From an uncultured Paracoccaceae bacterium (GTDB lineage: Bacteria; Pseudomonadota; Alphaproteobacteria; Rhodobacterales; Rhodobacteraceae): a DNA stretch of 64,000 bases. Below are positions 45,066 through 54,247 of the stretch, piece by piece. How positions within the stretch are numbered: the first letter of the stretch is position 1; each line of letters opens with the position of its first letter. The DNA lies in contig CANMDE010000006.1 in assembly GCA_947496535.1 (NCBI GenBank), positions 62,001 through 126,000 of the forward strand. The letters are read 5' to 3'. Both the position numbers and the translations under genes were made by a program. A model generated the notes under the pieces. That model was not told the DNA's origin, made no database searches, and worked only from the letters and a program-made list of their open reading frames with translations.

Positions 45066-45121
45066 GCTTGCAACAGCTGGCGCTGACGTCCACCTAAACG
45101 GCAGGTTTATATAGGTCCTTC

Positions 45122-45559
45122 ATGCTCAATATCCTGCGCGTCGCCAATCTTTCGCTTTTGATCCTGTTCCCTATCGCATGGTTTGCCCCGCTGATGCGGG
45201 CTGGCATACTGCCGCTCTTCGATCTCAACGAGATCAGCGTCATCTCGGGCATGCAGGCACTTTGGGAAAACGACGTCGTACTTGCACTTCTTGTCACGGC
45301 CTTCGCCCTTTTCGCACCCTACCTCAAAACCATCGGCCTCGCGCTGATCCATTTTAATCTGTTGAGACGAAAGGTTCTCCCCATCCTGTCATGGCTTGGA
45401 AAATTAGCCATGGCCGACGTCTTTCTCGTGGCACTCTACATCGTCGTTATCAAGGGAATCGGTATCGGCAAGGTCGAAACGGCGTGGGGGCTCTACCTCT
45501 TTACGGCCTGCATCATTGCATCGATCATCATCTCGACGCTCACGGCAAAACGGACCTAG
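45122..45559 (+). CDS. paraquat-inducible protein A-type membrane protein
   Basis: 145 residues, four transmembrane helices; LILFPIAWFAPLMR and LSWLGKLAMADVFLVALYIVVIK match the PqiA domain. Full PqiA has two such domains and zinc-ribbon cysteines; this short version lacks both. PqiA works with MCE-type lipid transport (PqiBC) in E. coli, but no mce gene is here. It lies between alr and radA as in related genomes. Confidence 0.8.
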   Translation: MLNILRVANLSLLILFPIAWFAPLMRAGILPLFDLNEISVISGMQALWENDVVLALLVTAFALFAPYLKTIGLALIHFNLLRRKVLPILSWLGKLAMADVFLVALYIVVIKGIGIGKVETAWGLYLFTACIIASIIISTLTAKRT

Positions 45560-45561
45560 GA

Positions 45562-45577
45562 TGGGTGCTTGCACCCA
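45562..45577. repeat. compact dyad before radA
   Basis: TGGGTGC-TT-GCACCCA, 7-base arms, between the PqiA-type gene and radA. May regulate radA or be a weak 3' end; no T-run. Confidence 0.35.
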
Positions 45578-45598
45578 CCATGAAACGGGCATCCATTA

Positions 45599-46963
45599 AT
45601 GGCAAAAGACCTCTCCTTCTCCTGCAACGAATGTGGCGCATCTTTCCGCAAATGGTCAGGCCAATGTGACGCTTGCAAAGCATGGAACACGATTTCAGAG
45701 GACAAGGCGCTCGCCTCTGGCCCAAAGGGCAAAACGCTTGGTGCGATACGCGGCAAATCGATCCCGTTGACCGACCTAGACACGCAGGAACAGGAACCGC
45801 CCCGAACCAAAGCAGGCGTGGATGAGCTTGACCGCGTCCTCGGCGGCGGCCTTGTCAAAGCATCCGCGCTTTTGGTGGGCGGCGACCCCGGCATCGGCAA
45901 ATCCACCCTGCTTTTGCAGGCCGCAGCAAGATTTGCCCGCAACGGCCTGAAAGTCATCTATATCTCAGGCGAGGAATCCAACGCTCAGATTCAGATGCGC
46001 GGGCGGCGCCTGGGCCTCGAAAAAAGCCCTGTAATGCTCGCCTCGGAAACCAACTTGCGTGATATCCTGACCACGCTCGAAAATGAAAAACCCGACCTCG
46101 CCATCATCGACTCAATTCAGACTATGTGGGCGGACAACGTAGACAGCGCACCCGGCAGCGTGTCCCAGGTCCGATCCTCCGCCCATGAGCTCACCACATT
46201 TGCCAAGCGGAACGGCATGGCCGTCATCATGGTTGGACACGTGACCAAAGAAGGGGCGATAGCGGGGCCCCGTGTGGTAGAACACATGGTCGACACCGTG
46301 CTGTACTTCGAAGGCGAACGCGGACACCAGTTCCGCATCCTGCGTGCCGTCAAAAACCGCTTCGGCCCAGCGGACGAGATCGGCGTCTTTGAAATGACCG
46401 GCAAGGGGCTGGCAGAGGTCAAGAATCCCTCCGCACTGTTCCTGTCTGAACGGGGGGCCCCTGCCCCCGGATCAGTCGTGTTTGCGGGTATCGAAGGCAC
46501 CCGACCGATGCTTTGCGAGATCCAGGCACTTGTGGCACCTTCGCCACACAGCCAACCGCGACGATCCGTGGTTGGATGGGACGGCAGCAGGCTTGCGATG
46601 ATCCTTGCTGTGCTTGAATCACGCTGCGGGGTGCCATTCACCGGATTGGACGTATACCTCAATGTAGCAGGGGGTTTGCGCATTTCTGAACCCGCCGCTG
46701 ACCTCGCCGTGGCGGCGGCACTCGTTTCCGCGCGCGAAGACGCCACAGTGCCATCAGAGGCCGTAATTTTCGGAGAAATCAGTTTGTCCGGCGCGTTACG
46801 TCCTGTCGTTCAAACCGAAAATAGATTGAAAGAGGCCCAGAAACTTGGTTTTACAAATGTAATCATGCCGCAACAGGCCAAAAGTGCCGCGGTTTCGGGT
46901 ATTCAAATGCAGCAGGCGACAGATCTGGCCGCATTTATTGAACAGGTCTTTGGCGCACGCTAG
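45599..46963 (+). CDS. radA: DNA repair protein RadA
   Basis: RecA-like helicase that promotes branch migration in recombination. 454 residues: N-terminal zinc finger (CNECGASFRKWSGQCDAC), ATPase with Walker A GDPGIGKSTLL and the KNRFGP motif, and a C-terminal Lon-protease-like domain (FTGLDVYLNVAGGLRI). No strong ribosome site before ATG 45599, but the zinc finger fixes the start within a few residues. Confidence 0.96.
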   Translation: MAKDLSFSCNECGASFRKWSGQCDACKAWNTISEDKALASGPKGKTLGAIRGKSIPLTDLDTQEQEPPRTKAGVDELDRVLGGGLVKASALLVGGDPGIGKSTLLLQAAARFARNGLKVIYISGEESNAQIQMRGRRLGLEKSPVMLASETNLRDILTTLENEKPDLAIIDSIQTMWADNVDSAPGSVSQVRSSAHELTTFAKRNGMAVIMVGHVTKEGAIAGPRVVEHMVDTVLYFEGERGHQFRILRAVKNRFGPADEIGVFEMTGKGLAEVKNPSALFLSERGAPAPGSVVFAGIEGTRPMLCEIQALVAPSPHSQPRRSVVGWDGSRLAMILAVLESRCGVPFTGLDVYLNVAGGLRISEPAADLAVAAALVSAREDATVPSEAVIFGEISLSGALRPVVQTENRLKEAQKLGFTNVIMPQQAKSAAVSGIQMQQATDLAAFIEQVFGAR

Positions 46964-46987
46964 GGCGCTGAACGAGGAGAAGAACTA

Positions 46988-47632
46988 ATGGATTTCACAC
47001 TTGTTGACGCAGGCGTCGCAGGCATCATACTTTTGTCGGGCGTTTTGGCCTACAGTCGCGGGTTTGTGCGCGAAGCCATGGCAATTCTTGGCTGGATTGG
47101 TGCCACTATCGTCGCTTTCATCTTTGCAGATCAGGTCGAACCACTGATCCGCCAGATCCCCGTCGTGGGCGATTTCATCGGTGACAGCTGTGAACTGGCA
47201 ATCATCGGGGCATTCGCAGCAGTTTTTGCTGTCGCTCTCGTGGTCGTGTCCATCTTTACCCCGCTCTTTTCCAGCGTTGTGCAACGCTCCGCCATTGGTG
47301 GGCTTGATCAGGCGCTTGGTTTCCTTTTCGGCGTCGCACGCGGCATCCTTCTGGTGGCCGTGGCCTTCTTTGTCTACGACACAGTCTTTTCTACCCAACA
47401 GTTCGAAGTTGTCGATCAAAGCCGTTCAGCCCAGGTGTTCGCCCAGTTGACCGGCCAGATCGAAGAGCAAAACCCCGAACAAGCACTTGGTTGGATCACC
47501 GAACAGTACCAGCAACTGGTTGGCAGCTGTGGCGCCCCGGACGGTGCCGCAACAACTGGTACCGAACCCACAACAGAGCAAGCACCAACAGTGGTTGAGC
47601 CGGAAGGCGAAACAGCACCTGCCACCGAATAA
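46988..47632 (+). CDS. cvpA: CvpA-family membrane protein
   Basis: 214 residues; four helices in CvpA arrangement (VDAGVAGIILLSGVLAYSRGF opening, GWIGATIVAFIFA, AVFAVALVVVSIF, GVARGILLVAVAFFVY). Family needed for colicin V production and envelope stress tolerance in E. coli. The C-terminus is a Thr/Pro/Glu-rich tail. Upstream of purF, as in E. coli, but a strong terminator separates the two here. Confidence 0.9.
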   Translation: MDFTLVDAGVAGIILLSGVLAYSRGFVREAMAILGWIGATIVAFIFADQVEPLIRQIPVVGDFIGDSCELAIIGAFAAVFAVALVVVSIFTPLFSSVVQRSAIGGLDQALGFLFGVARGILLVAVAFFVYDTVFSTQQFEVVDQSRSAQVFAQLTGQIEEQNPEQALGWITEQYQQLVGSCGAPDGAATTGTEPTTEQAPTVVEPEGETAPATE

Positions 47633-47651
47633 TCGGGCAACTCAATCGAAC

Positions 47652-47687
47652 AAAAAGGCCGCCGAGCAGATTCGGCGGCCTTTTTTT
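47652..47687 (+). terminator. rho-independent terminator after cvpA
   Basis: AAAAAGGCCGCCGA, loop of 6, TCGGCGGCC followed by seven T. Textbook terminator at 47652-47687, so purF must have its own promoter in 47690-47800. Confidence 0.93.
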
Positions 47688-47813
47688 GTCTCATAAGGCA
47701 TTTTGCATGCATACAAGCATGATCGTTTCGTGACACTCAGCCGCCAAGAGACTAAGACACCACTAAGCCTGCTTATCACGGATTCGGAGCCGTCCACCTT
47801 GCCCCTCCCCCAG

Positions 47814-49271
47814 ATGCCACCCGCCAATCCCTTCGACGATGACAAACTCAAGGAAGAATGCGGCGTCTTTGGCGTGGTCGGTGTAGCCGACGCATCAAAC
47901 TTTGTGGCCCTCGGACTGCACGCTCTGCAACATCGGGGGCAAGAGGCGGGCGGCATCGTCACGCATGACCCCGACACTGGTTTCAACCAATCGCGGCGTT
48001 TCGGGCTGGTCCGCGACAACTTTACCTCGCCCGACATGATGGCCCGCCTACCTGGTAGCATCGGCATCGGTCATGTCCGCTATTCGACCGCCGGTGATAA
48101 AGGCCAGACAGCCATCCGCGACGTACAGCCATTCTTTGGCGAATTCGCCATGGGCGGCGCTGCGATTGCGCATAACGGCAATATCACCAATGCCCTGTCA
48201 CTGCGCCGGGAACTGATCGAGCGCGGCTCGATCTTTCAGTCCACATCCGACAGCGAATGCATCGTCCACCTCATGGCCCGCTCCATGGGGCGCACGATCC
48301 CCGACCGCATGGAAGAGGCGCTGCGCAAGGTCGAGGGCGCATTTTCCATCGTCGCCATGACCCGCACAAAACTGCTCGGCTGCCGAGACCCGCTGGGCGT
48401 GCGGCCCTTAGTTCTTGGCAAGATCGGCGACGGGTGGGCGCTGGCATCTGAAACCTGTGCACTCGACATCATCGGCGCGGAATTCGTCCGTGAAATCAAA
48501 CCGGGTGAGATGGTCGTCATCACTAATCGTGGCATTGAAAGCCACTTCCCCTTCCGCCCTGCCAAACCCCGCTTTTGCATATTCGAGCACGTCTATTTCA
48601 GCCGCCCCGACAGCACGCTCGGCGGCCGATCCGTTTATGAGACGCGCGAAGCCATCGGTCGTGAATTGGCAAAAGAGGCACCGATGGACGCTGATCTGGT
48701 CTGCCCGGTTCCCGACAGCGGCACACCAGCAGCCATCGGCTATTCCTTGCAGTCGGGTATCCCTTACGCAATGGGGATCATCCGCAATCAATATATGGGC
48801 CGGACATTCATTGAGCCGACTGAACAGATCCGCAACATGGGTGTGCGACTTAAACTCAACGTCAACCGCGCACTGATCAAGGGTAAGCGCGTTATCCTTG
48901 TTGATGACAGCGTCGTTCGCGGGACCACCACCAGTAAGATCAAGGAAATGATCCTCGATGCCGGCGCGGCAGAGGTCCATTTCCGCATTGCCAGCCCCCC
49001 AACTGCATGGCCGTGCTTTTACGGTGTGGACACACCACAACGTGAAAAACTGCTCGCCGCTACGATGTCAGAAGACGAAATGCGCGACCATCTGGGCGTC
49101 GATAGCCTGAAATTCATTTCGCTCGATGGGCTCTATCGGGCCGTCGGCGAAGCGAAAGGTCGCGACAAAAAGGCACCCGCCTATTGTGACGCCTGTTTCT
49201 CTGGCGAATACCCTATCGCACCATCCGATATGATTGAACAGGGGTTCGAAGCAAAGACTGCGGCTGAATAA
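47814..49271 (+). CDS. purF: amidophosphoribosyltransferase
   Basis: Commits PRPP to purine synthesis by transferring glutamine ammonia. 485 residues from ATG 47814. Short propeptide then EECGVFGVVG, whose Cys becomes the N-terminal nucleophile after cleavage; RHRGQEAGG-like HRGQEAGGIV; PRPP loop VILVDDSVVRGTTT; and late cysteines YCDACFSGEYP. No ribosome site precedes 47814, whereas GGAG is 9 bases before an in-frame TTG at 47799, a plausible true start five codons earlier. Confidence 0.95.
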   Translation: MPPANPFDDDKLKEECGVFGVVGVADASNFVALGLHALQHRGQEAGGIVTHDPDTGFNQSRRFGLVRDNFTSPDMMARLPGSIGIGHVRYSTAGDKGQTAIRDVQPFFGEFAMGGAAIAHNGNITNALSLRRELIERGSIFQSTSDSECIVHLMARSMGRTIPDRMEEALRKVEGAFSIVAMTRTKLLGCRDPLGVRPLVLGKIGDGWALASETCALDIIGAEFVREIKPGEMVVITNRGIESHFPFRPAKPRFCIFEHVYFSRPDSTLGGRSVYETREAIGRELAKEAPMDADLVCPVPDSGTPAAIGYSLQSGIPYAMGIIRNQYMGRTFIEPTEQIRNMGVRLKLNVNRALIKGKRVILVDDSVVRGTTTSKIKEMILDAGAAEVHFRIASPPTAWPCFYGVDTPQREKLLAATMSEDEMRDHLGVDSLKFISLDGLYRAVGEAKGRDKKAPAYCDACFSGEYPIAPSDMIEQGFEAKTAAE

Positions 49272-49339
49272 AACCAAGCCCGCCGAACAATTCTGTTATA
49301 TCCCTGCGCTATCGCCATACGACAAGCCAAGGAAACACC

Positions 49340-49756
49340 ATGACAACCGTCATCCACCACAATCCCGATTGCGGCACATCACGCAACGTCTTGGCCACCA
49401 TCATTGCATCGGGAACCGAACCGACCGTTATCGAATATCTGAAGACAGGCTGGACCCGTCCACAACTCCTTGCCCTTTTCGCCGCAGCCGACCTGACCCC
49501 GCACCAAGCACTGCGCACATCCAAGTCTCCTGCCGAAGAACTTGGTCTTCTCGACCCCGCCATAAGCGATGACGTCCTGATTGACGCAATGATCGCGCAT
49601 CCGATCCTGGTCAATCGCCCCATCGTCTGCACGCCCAAGGGCATCGCCCTCTGCCGTCCGTCCGAAGCTGTGCTGCCACTTTTGGAAATACCGGTGACAG
49701 AACCAGTCTACAAAGAAGACGGCACGCTGCTCACAAAAGGCTTGCCTGCAGCCTGA
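49340..49756 (+). CDS. arsC: arsenate reductase, glutaredoxin-coupled type
   Basis: 138 residues, thioredoxin fold with the active-site Cys in HHNPDCGTSRNVLA and the C-terminal RPIVCTPKGIALCRPSEAVLP. Reduces arsenate to arsenite with glutathione/glutaredoxin. No arsB/acr3 or arsR adjacent, so either a housekeeping detoxifier or an ArsC-like Spx/YffB relative; length and the HNPDCGTSRN start favour ArsC. Confidence 0.88.
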   Translation: MTTVIHHNPDCGTSRNVLATIIASGTEPTVIEYLKTGWTRPQLLALFAAADLTPHQALRTSKSPAEELGLLDPAISDDVLIDAMIAHPILVNRPIVCTPKGIALCRPSEAVLPLLEIPVTEPVYKEDGTLLTKGLPAA

Positions 49757-49914
49757 CGCTGCCGTGTAGCAAAGACCGTTTTCGCGACGGCCCGCTCAAA
49801 TACCGCAAAAATACCTTATTTTGTGGCATAACGCCACGTTCAATGCCTAGTTTTTAACATAAATATGCGACACAATAACCGCACAAAAATAAAAACCAGA
49901 GCGGCAAAAAAATC

Positions 49915-50175
49915 ATGACCACAGACACACCGGCCGAAGTGGCCGAAACGGCGACCCTTCGGGACGCCATCGACTTGCGTAGCATCACACTGATTGGCCT
50001 GATGGGCGGACAGAATGGCTACGCAGCACTTTTGCGTTCACCACGCGGACGGATCTTGAAGGTAACGGCGGGCGAACGAGCATTTGGCTACACGGTAACA
50101 GCCATTGGTGAGACCGAACTCCTTCTGGCCAATCGCAGCGGGGCAACATACAGATTAGCGGTTCCAACGCATTAG
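49915..50175 (+). CDS. PilP/GspC C-terminal-like small protein
   Basis: 86 residues. After a short linker, ATLRDAIDLRSITLIGLMGG, ALLRSPRGRILKVTAGE and VTAIGETELLLANR resemble the C-terminal beta domain of PilP/GspC inner-membrane proteins, as found at the tail of long Roseobacter PilP-like proteins. Here it stands alone with no signal peptide or membrane anchor visible, so it may be a degenerate or specialised fragment. The next gene, 17 bases on, is a small membrane protein. Confidence 0.55.
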   Translation: MTTDTPAEVAETATLRDAIDLRSITLIGLMGGQNGYAALLRSPRGRILKVTAGERAFGYTVTAIGETELLLANRSGATYRLAVPTH

Positions 50176-50192
50176 AGGACGTATTTGGTATT

Positions 50193-50585
50193 ATGTTTCT
50201 GGTTAGATCGTCCCTGCAAAAATTTTTTGTGGAAATGCCGCCACTGATCAAACTTAGCTTTGGTCTTTACCTGACCGTGTTCGCGTATGTGGCCTATCTC
50301 TGGCCCACCGACAGCTTCAGCGCCGGGATCATCCTGTTTTTGATTTTCGTGATTGTCGTAGCCAAACCCGTCTTTTTTGATGCCCTGGGCCATCCGGACC
50401 CGGAAGCATCAGCCGCCAAATACTGCTTTCTGCGCTACGCGCATATCCACCTGAAATCATCACCAAAGCATTACTATGGGCTGATCCTGTTTGTCGTCGC
50501 CGTTGGTGGCGTCACGATTTGGTACAAGCTCGGTGCCGCCCCGATACAGCCGGGTCTCTATCCAATCAACCGGCTCAGCTCTTGA
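50193..50585 (+). CDS. small membrane protein of unknown function
   Basis: 130 residues with hydrophobic segments around 19-37 (KLSFGLYLTVFAYVAYLW), 44-60 (GIILFLIFVIVVAKPVF) and 95-112 (GLILFVVAVGGVTIWY). Basic-aromatic loops (YCFLRYAHIHLKSSPKHYY). No family recognised. It follows the PilP-like gene by 17 bases and may form a two-gene unit with it; no clear ribosome site near the ATG. Confidence 0.55.
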   Translation: MFLVRSSLQKFFVEMPPLIKLSFGLYLTVFAYVAYLWPTDSFSAGIILFLIFVIVVAKPVFFDALGHPDPEASAAKYCFLRYAHIHLKSSPKHYYGLILFVVAVGGVTIWYKLGAAPIQPGLYPINRLSS

Positions 50586-50616
50586 CCTTGCTGCGGGTTC
50601 GGCACACACCTCGCCC

Positions 50617-51258
50617 ATGACAAAAACAGCTTTGATCACGGGCGCATCGCGCGGTCTCGGGGCCGCTTTGGCCAAGGCGCTTGCGCCCACACATCACATT
50701 ATCGCCGTGGGCAAGACCACAGGCGCACTCGAAGAACTGGACGACGCTATTCAGGCAGCAGGCGGCCAAGCAACCCTTGCCCCCATGGACATCACCATCG
50801 ACCATGCCATGCAGCAGTTGTGCCGGGGCATCTTCGACCGCTGGGGCAAATTGGACCTCTGGCTGCACCCTGCGATCCATGCCGCCCCACTCGCCCCTGC
50901 CGGGCATATCGGGCCCAAGGATCTGGCCAAATCAATCGCCGTAAATATCGAGGCGACAGCACGCCTGATCAGCTATGTCAGCCCCTTGCTTGGAACCGAA
51001 GGACAAGCTGTGTTCTTCGATGACCAACGCGGTGGCCAGCAGTTTTTTGGTGGCTATGGCGCAACCAAAGCAGCCCAAATCGCCCTTGCGCGCAGTTGGC
51101 AGGCCGAAACGGCCAAAACCGGGCCAAAGGTGAAAATCCTCAACCCCTCGCCCATGCCCACAGCAACGCGTGCGCGTTTCTATCCCGGCGAGGATCGCAG
51201 CACCCTGACCGACCCCAGCGCAGAGGCCACCCGCCTCCTGCCGATGATTATCGATTGA
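50617..51258 (+). CDS. short-chain dehydrogenase/reductase
   Basis: 213 residues, NAD(P)-binding ALITGASRGLGAALAKALA (TGxxxGxG), catalytic YGATK with the upstream serine replaced or shifted (VFFDDQRGGQQFFGGYGATKAA), so the Ser-Tyr-Lys triad should be checked. Similar to YciK-type oxidoreductases in size. Substrate unknown. ATG 50617 chosen; the frame is open further upstream over the preceding gene. Confidence 0.85.
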   Translation: MTKTALITGASRGLGAALAKALAPTHHIIAVGKTTGALEELDDAIQAAGGQATLAPMDITIDHAMQQLCRGIFDRWGKLDLWLHPAIHAAPLAPAGHIGPKDLAKSIAVNIEATARLISYVSPLLGTEGQAVFFDDQRGGQQFFGGYGATKAAQIALARSWQAETAKTGPKVKILNPSPMPTATRARFYPGEDRSTLTDPSAEATRLLPMIID

Positions 51259-51375
51259 GTATCAACCGTTGCCGCCACTCTACGGTATCTGACAACGTCC
51301 ATTTTCCGATCAAACCCGGCTTGTCGCACGACTCTGCCTGACATAAGGAAAGACGTAGGGCGGCAAGGGGTCATT

Positions 51376-52161
51376 ATGCGCATTCTCATTACCAATGACG
51401 ACGGGATCAACGCACCCGGCCTTGCCGTCCTGCATGACATTGCGACTGAAATCGCGGAACCTGACGGGGAAGTCTGGACAGTAGCCCCTGCGTTCGAACA
51501 ATCCGGCGTTGGGCACTGCATCAGCTACACCCACCCCACCATGATCGCCAAACTGGATGAACGGCGCTACGCCGCCGAAGGCTCTCCAGCCGATTGCGTC
51601 ATCGCTGGTCTCTACCACGTCATGCCGGACGCGCGGCCCGACCTCATCCTCTCTGGCGTGAACCGGGGCAACAACGCTGCCGAAAACACGCTCTACTCCG
51701 GAACAGTCGGTGGCGCGATGGAGGCCGCATTGCAAGGTATACCCGCCATCGCCCTCTCGCAATTCTACGGCCCGCTCAACGGAAAAATCGACAATCCGTT
51801 CGAGGCCGCAGCTGTCCACGGGGCTGCAACTATAAAATCTCTACTCAACCCGGCACTCTGGGACGAAGAAGACTACCGGCTCTTTTACAACGTTAACTTT
51901 CCACCCGTACCAGCCGCAGATGTCAAAGGGATGCAAGCCACCACGCAAGGCTACCGGCAAAACGCAAAATTCACGGCAGAGGCACAAACATCCCCAACGG
52001 GTCGCCAGTTCTTGTGGATACGCGGCTGCGCCCAACAGGAACGTACAGCCCTCGGCACCGATGCGACGGCCAATCTGGACGGATATATCTCGATCACGCC
52101 AATGCGGGCGGACCTGACCGACCGCGCGATGCTAGACCCACTGCAAAAGGCGCTGGGATGA
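51376..52161 (+). CDS. surE: 5'/3'-nucleotidase SurE
   Basis: Stationary-phase survival phosphatase acting on nucleoside monophosphates and polyphosphate. 261 residues; metal site [11 protein letters not shown], then [23 protein letters not shown] and [25 protein letters not shown] region. ATGA overlap with pcm, the classical surE-pcm pair that also precedes nlpD in E. coli. Confidence 0.96.
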   Translation: MRILITNDDGINAPGLAVLHDIATEIAEPDGEVWTVAPAFEQSGVGHCISYTHPTMIAKLDERRYAAEGSPADCVIAGLYHVMPDARPDLILSGVNRGNNAAENTLYSGTVGGAMEAALQGIPAIALSQFYGPLNGKIDNPFEAAAVHGAATIKSLLNPALWDEEDYRLFYNVNFPPVPAADVKGMQATTQGYRQNAKFTAEAQTSPTGRQFLWIRGCAQQERTALGTDATANLDGYISITPMRADLTDRAMLDPLQKALG

Positions 52162-52799
52162 ACCACGATCCGGACACCAAGATGCAGTTCCTCTATGCGC
52201 TGCGCAGCAAAGGGGTCACCGATGCCCGCGTGTTGACCGCAATGGAACAGGTTGACCGTTCAGAATACGTCAAAGGCACCTTTTCTGATCGGGCCTACGA
52301 AGACATGCCGCTGCCGATCACCTGCGGCCAGACCATAAGCCAGCCATCCATTGTCGGGCTGATGACGCAAGCGCTCAAGGTCGGGCCACGCGACAAAGTG
52401 TTAGAAGTGGGAACAGGTTCCGGCTATCAGGCCGCGATCCTGTCCAAACTGGCACGCCGGGTCTACACGGTTGACCGGCACAAACGGCTTGTGACCGCAG
52501 CGCGCGCAATCTTTGAAGCCCACGACATAACCAACATCACAACCTTCACGGCGGATGGCAGCTATGGTCTGCCAGACCAGGCACCTTTTGACCGGATCAT
52601 GGTGACAGCCGCCGCCGAAGACGCACCCGGCCCACTCCTTGCGCAACTGCGGGTCGGCGGGATCATGGTGCTACCGGTAGGGCAGTCAGACACGGTGCAA
52701 AGCCTGATCAGGGTCGTACGGACAGAAGACGGCTACGACTATGACGAATTGCTACCTGTGCGGTTCGTTCCGTTGCTGGAAGGCCTCGGGCAGGACTAA
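52158..52799 (+). CDS. pcm: protein-L-isoaspartate O-methyltransferase
   Basis: Repairs isoaspartyl damage in proteins using SAM. 213 residues: [20 protein letters not shown] (substrate loop), [15 protein letters not shown] (SAM motif I), [10 protein letters not shown], and [10 protein letters not shown]. Start 52158 lies in the surE stop. Confidence 0.95.
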   Translation: MNHDPDTKMQFLYALRSKGVTDARVLTAMEQVDRSEYVKGTFSDRAYEDMPLPITCGQTISQPSIVGLMTQALKVGPRDKVLEVGTGSGYQAAILSKLARRVYTVDRHKRLVTAARAIFEAHDITNITTFTADGSYGLPDQAPFDRIMVTAAAEDAPGPLLAQLRVGGIMVLPVGQSDTVQSLIRVVRTEDGYDYDELLPVRFVPLLEGLGQD

Positions 52800-52935
52800 A
52801 CCTGTCTGCCATCGACAATTGCGAGACCATCCGCCACGCGGGGGCTTGTTTGAAATCGCTTCTAACCCTAGAAAGGACCACAACATATGGTACGACCCCG
52901 GCAACAAGGGGCGACCTGATAAGAGGAGCGGTAAA

Positions 52936-54180
52936 ATGGCCCAGCAGTGGACACCCAAAAGAGGTGGCTTGATGGCAGGCGCAGCCCTGATGGCACTCGG
53001 GGCCTGCGGAGACGGTTTTGATTTTGACCTGCGGGACAATCTGGGCGACGGGTTCGACACCAGCCGCGCAGTACAGGAACTCCCTGACAGACCGCGCCCC
53101 GATGATCGGGGCATCATCTCATACCCCAACTATCAGGTAGTCGTTGCCCGGCGGGATGACACGATCCGTTCCATTGCAATCCGGCTTGGCCTGAATGCCA
53201 ATGAACTGGCTGAATATAATGGGATCGAACCCGACTCTGTTCTGCGTCGCGACGAAATCATCGCCCTACCCAACCGCGTGGCGGAACCATCACCCGCTAC
53301 TGGCGCCATCGGCACTGGCCCAATCCAGCCGCTTGATGTTGGGGCCGTGGCCACTGGCGCGCTCGACCGTGCCGAGGCGAATAGCGTAACCACAACAGCG
53401 CTTGATCCGGTTCAACCGTCCGCAGCACCGGCAGCACCCGCCGCCGCGACGCCGACGCCAGCGACACAAACACCCGCGCAAACCGGAGCGGAACCAATAC
53501 GACACCAGGTCGCACGCGGCGAAACGGTGTTCTCTATCGCGCGGCTATACAATGTGCCCGTCACCAACATCGCTGAATGGAACGGACTCGACGAGCAATT
53601 TACGGTGCGCGAAGGGCAATTCCTACTGATCCCGCAGACACCCGGCAGCACAGCAACCCCAGCCGCAGCACCCGCTGACGTCTCGCAACCCGGCGCAGGC
53701 TCCGAAACACCGGTGCCGCCAAGTGCAGCAGCACCATTGCCGGACGAAACGCCCAGCGCACCGCTACCAGCCACGGCCACCCCGGAAGCGCCCGATATCG
53801 GCACCCCTGCCCCAGCGCCCGCGTCCAGCAGCGCCCGCTTCGACTACCCTGTCCAAGGCGACATCATCCGGGCCTACGCACCCGGCCGTAACGAAGGGAT
53901 CGACATTGGCGTCCCTGCTGGAACAGATGTCAAAGCTGCCGACGGCGGGAATGTGGCTGCAGTGACAACCAACACCAGCGGCGTGGCCATCGTCGTGATC
54001 AAACACGGCGACGGGCTGTTGACCGTCTACACGAACATGGAAAGCCTGACGGTCGAAAAAGGGGACAGCGTCGGGCGCGGCGAAACCATCGGCAAAGTCC
54101 GCGCAGGCGACCCCGCCTTCCTACACTTCGAAGTCCGGCAGGGCCTCACAAGCGTCGACCCAACGAACTATCTGCCGTAG
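52936..54180 (+). CDS. NlpD-like lipoprotein with LysM domains and degenerate M23 domain
   Basis: 414 residues. Lipobox LGAC with Cys24; two LysM domains (about 66-113 and 189-233) for peptidoglycan binding; Ala/Pro/Thr-rich linkers; C-terminal LytM/M23 domain (303-412). In that domain the metal ligands are mostly lost: Asn319 stands for His in N-x-G-x-D, Asn367 for the helix His, and Phe395 for the first His of HxH, only Asp323 and His397 remaining. This is the NlpD pattern, an activator of cell-wall amidases at division rather than a hydrolase. AAGAGGAG precedes the ATG; frames upstream of 52936 overlap pcm. Follows surE-pcm as in E. coli. Confidence 0.9.
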   Translation: MAQQWTPKRGGLMAGAALMALGACGDGFDFDLRDNLGDGFDTSRAVQELPDRPRPDDRGIISYPNYQVVVARRDDTIRSIAIRLGLNANELAEYNGIEPDSVLRRDEIIALPNRVAEPSPATGAIGTGPIQPLDVGAVATGALDRAEANSVTTTALDPVQPSAAPAAPAAATPTPATQTPAQTGAEPIRHQVARGETVFSIARLYNVPVTNIAEWNGLDEQFTVREGQFLLIPQTPGSTATPAAAPADVSQPGAGSETPVPPSAAAPLPDETPSAPLPATATPEAPDIGTPAPAPASSSARFDYPVQGDIIRAYAPGRNEGIDIGVPAGTDVKAADGGNVAAVTTNTSGVAIVVIKHGDGLLTVYTNMESLTVEKGDSVGRGETIGKVRAGDPAFLHFEVRQGLTSVDPTNYLP

Positions 54181-54247
54181 TGTTCGTCAAACATCTGGCG
54201 GGTGACCCGATAATCCGACCACACAACACCCGCCGTGCGTCGCACCC

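Noticed and set aside
54199..54235. Hairpin between the nlpD-like and DUF815 genes as terminator
   Set aside because: GGCGGGT and ACCCGCC match but are separated by a loop of more than 20 bases and no T-run follows.
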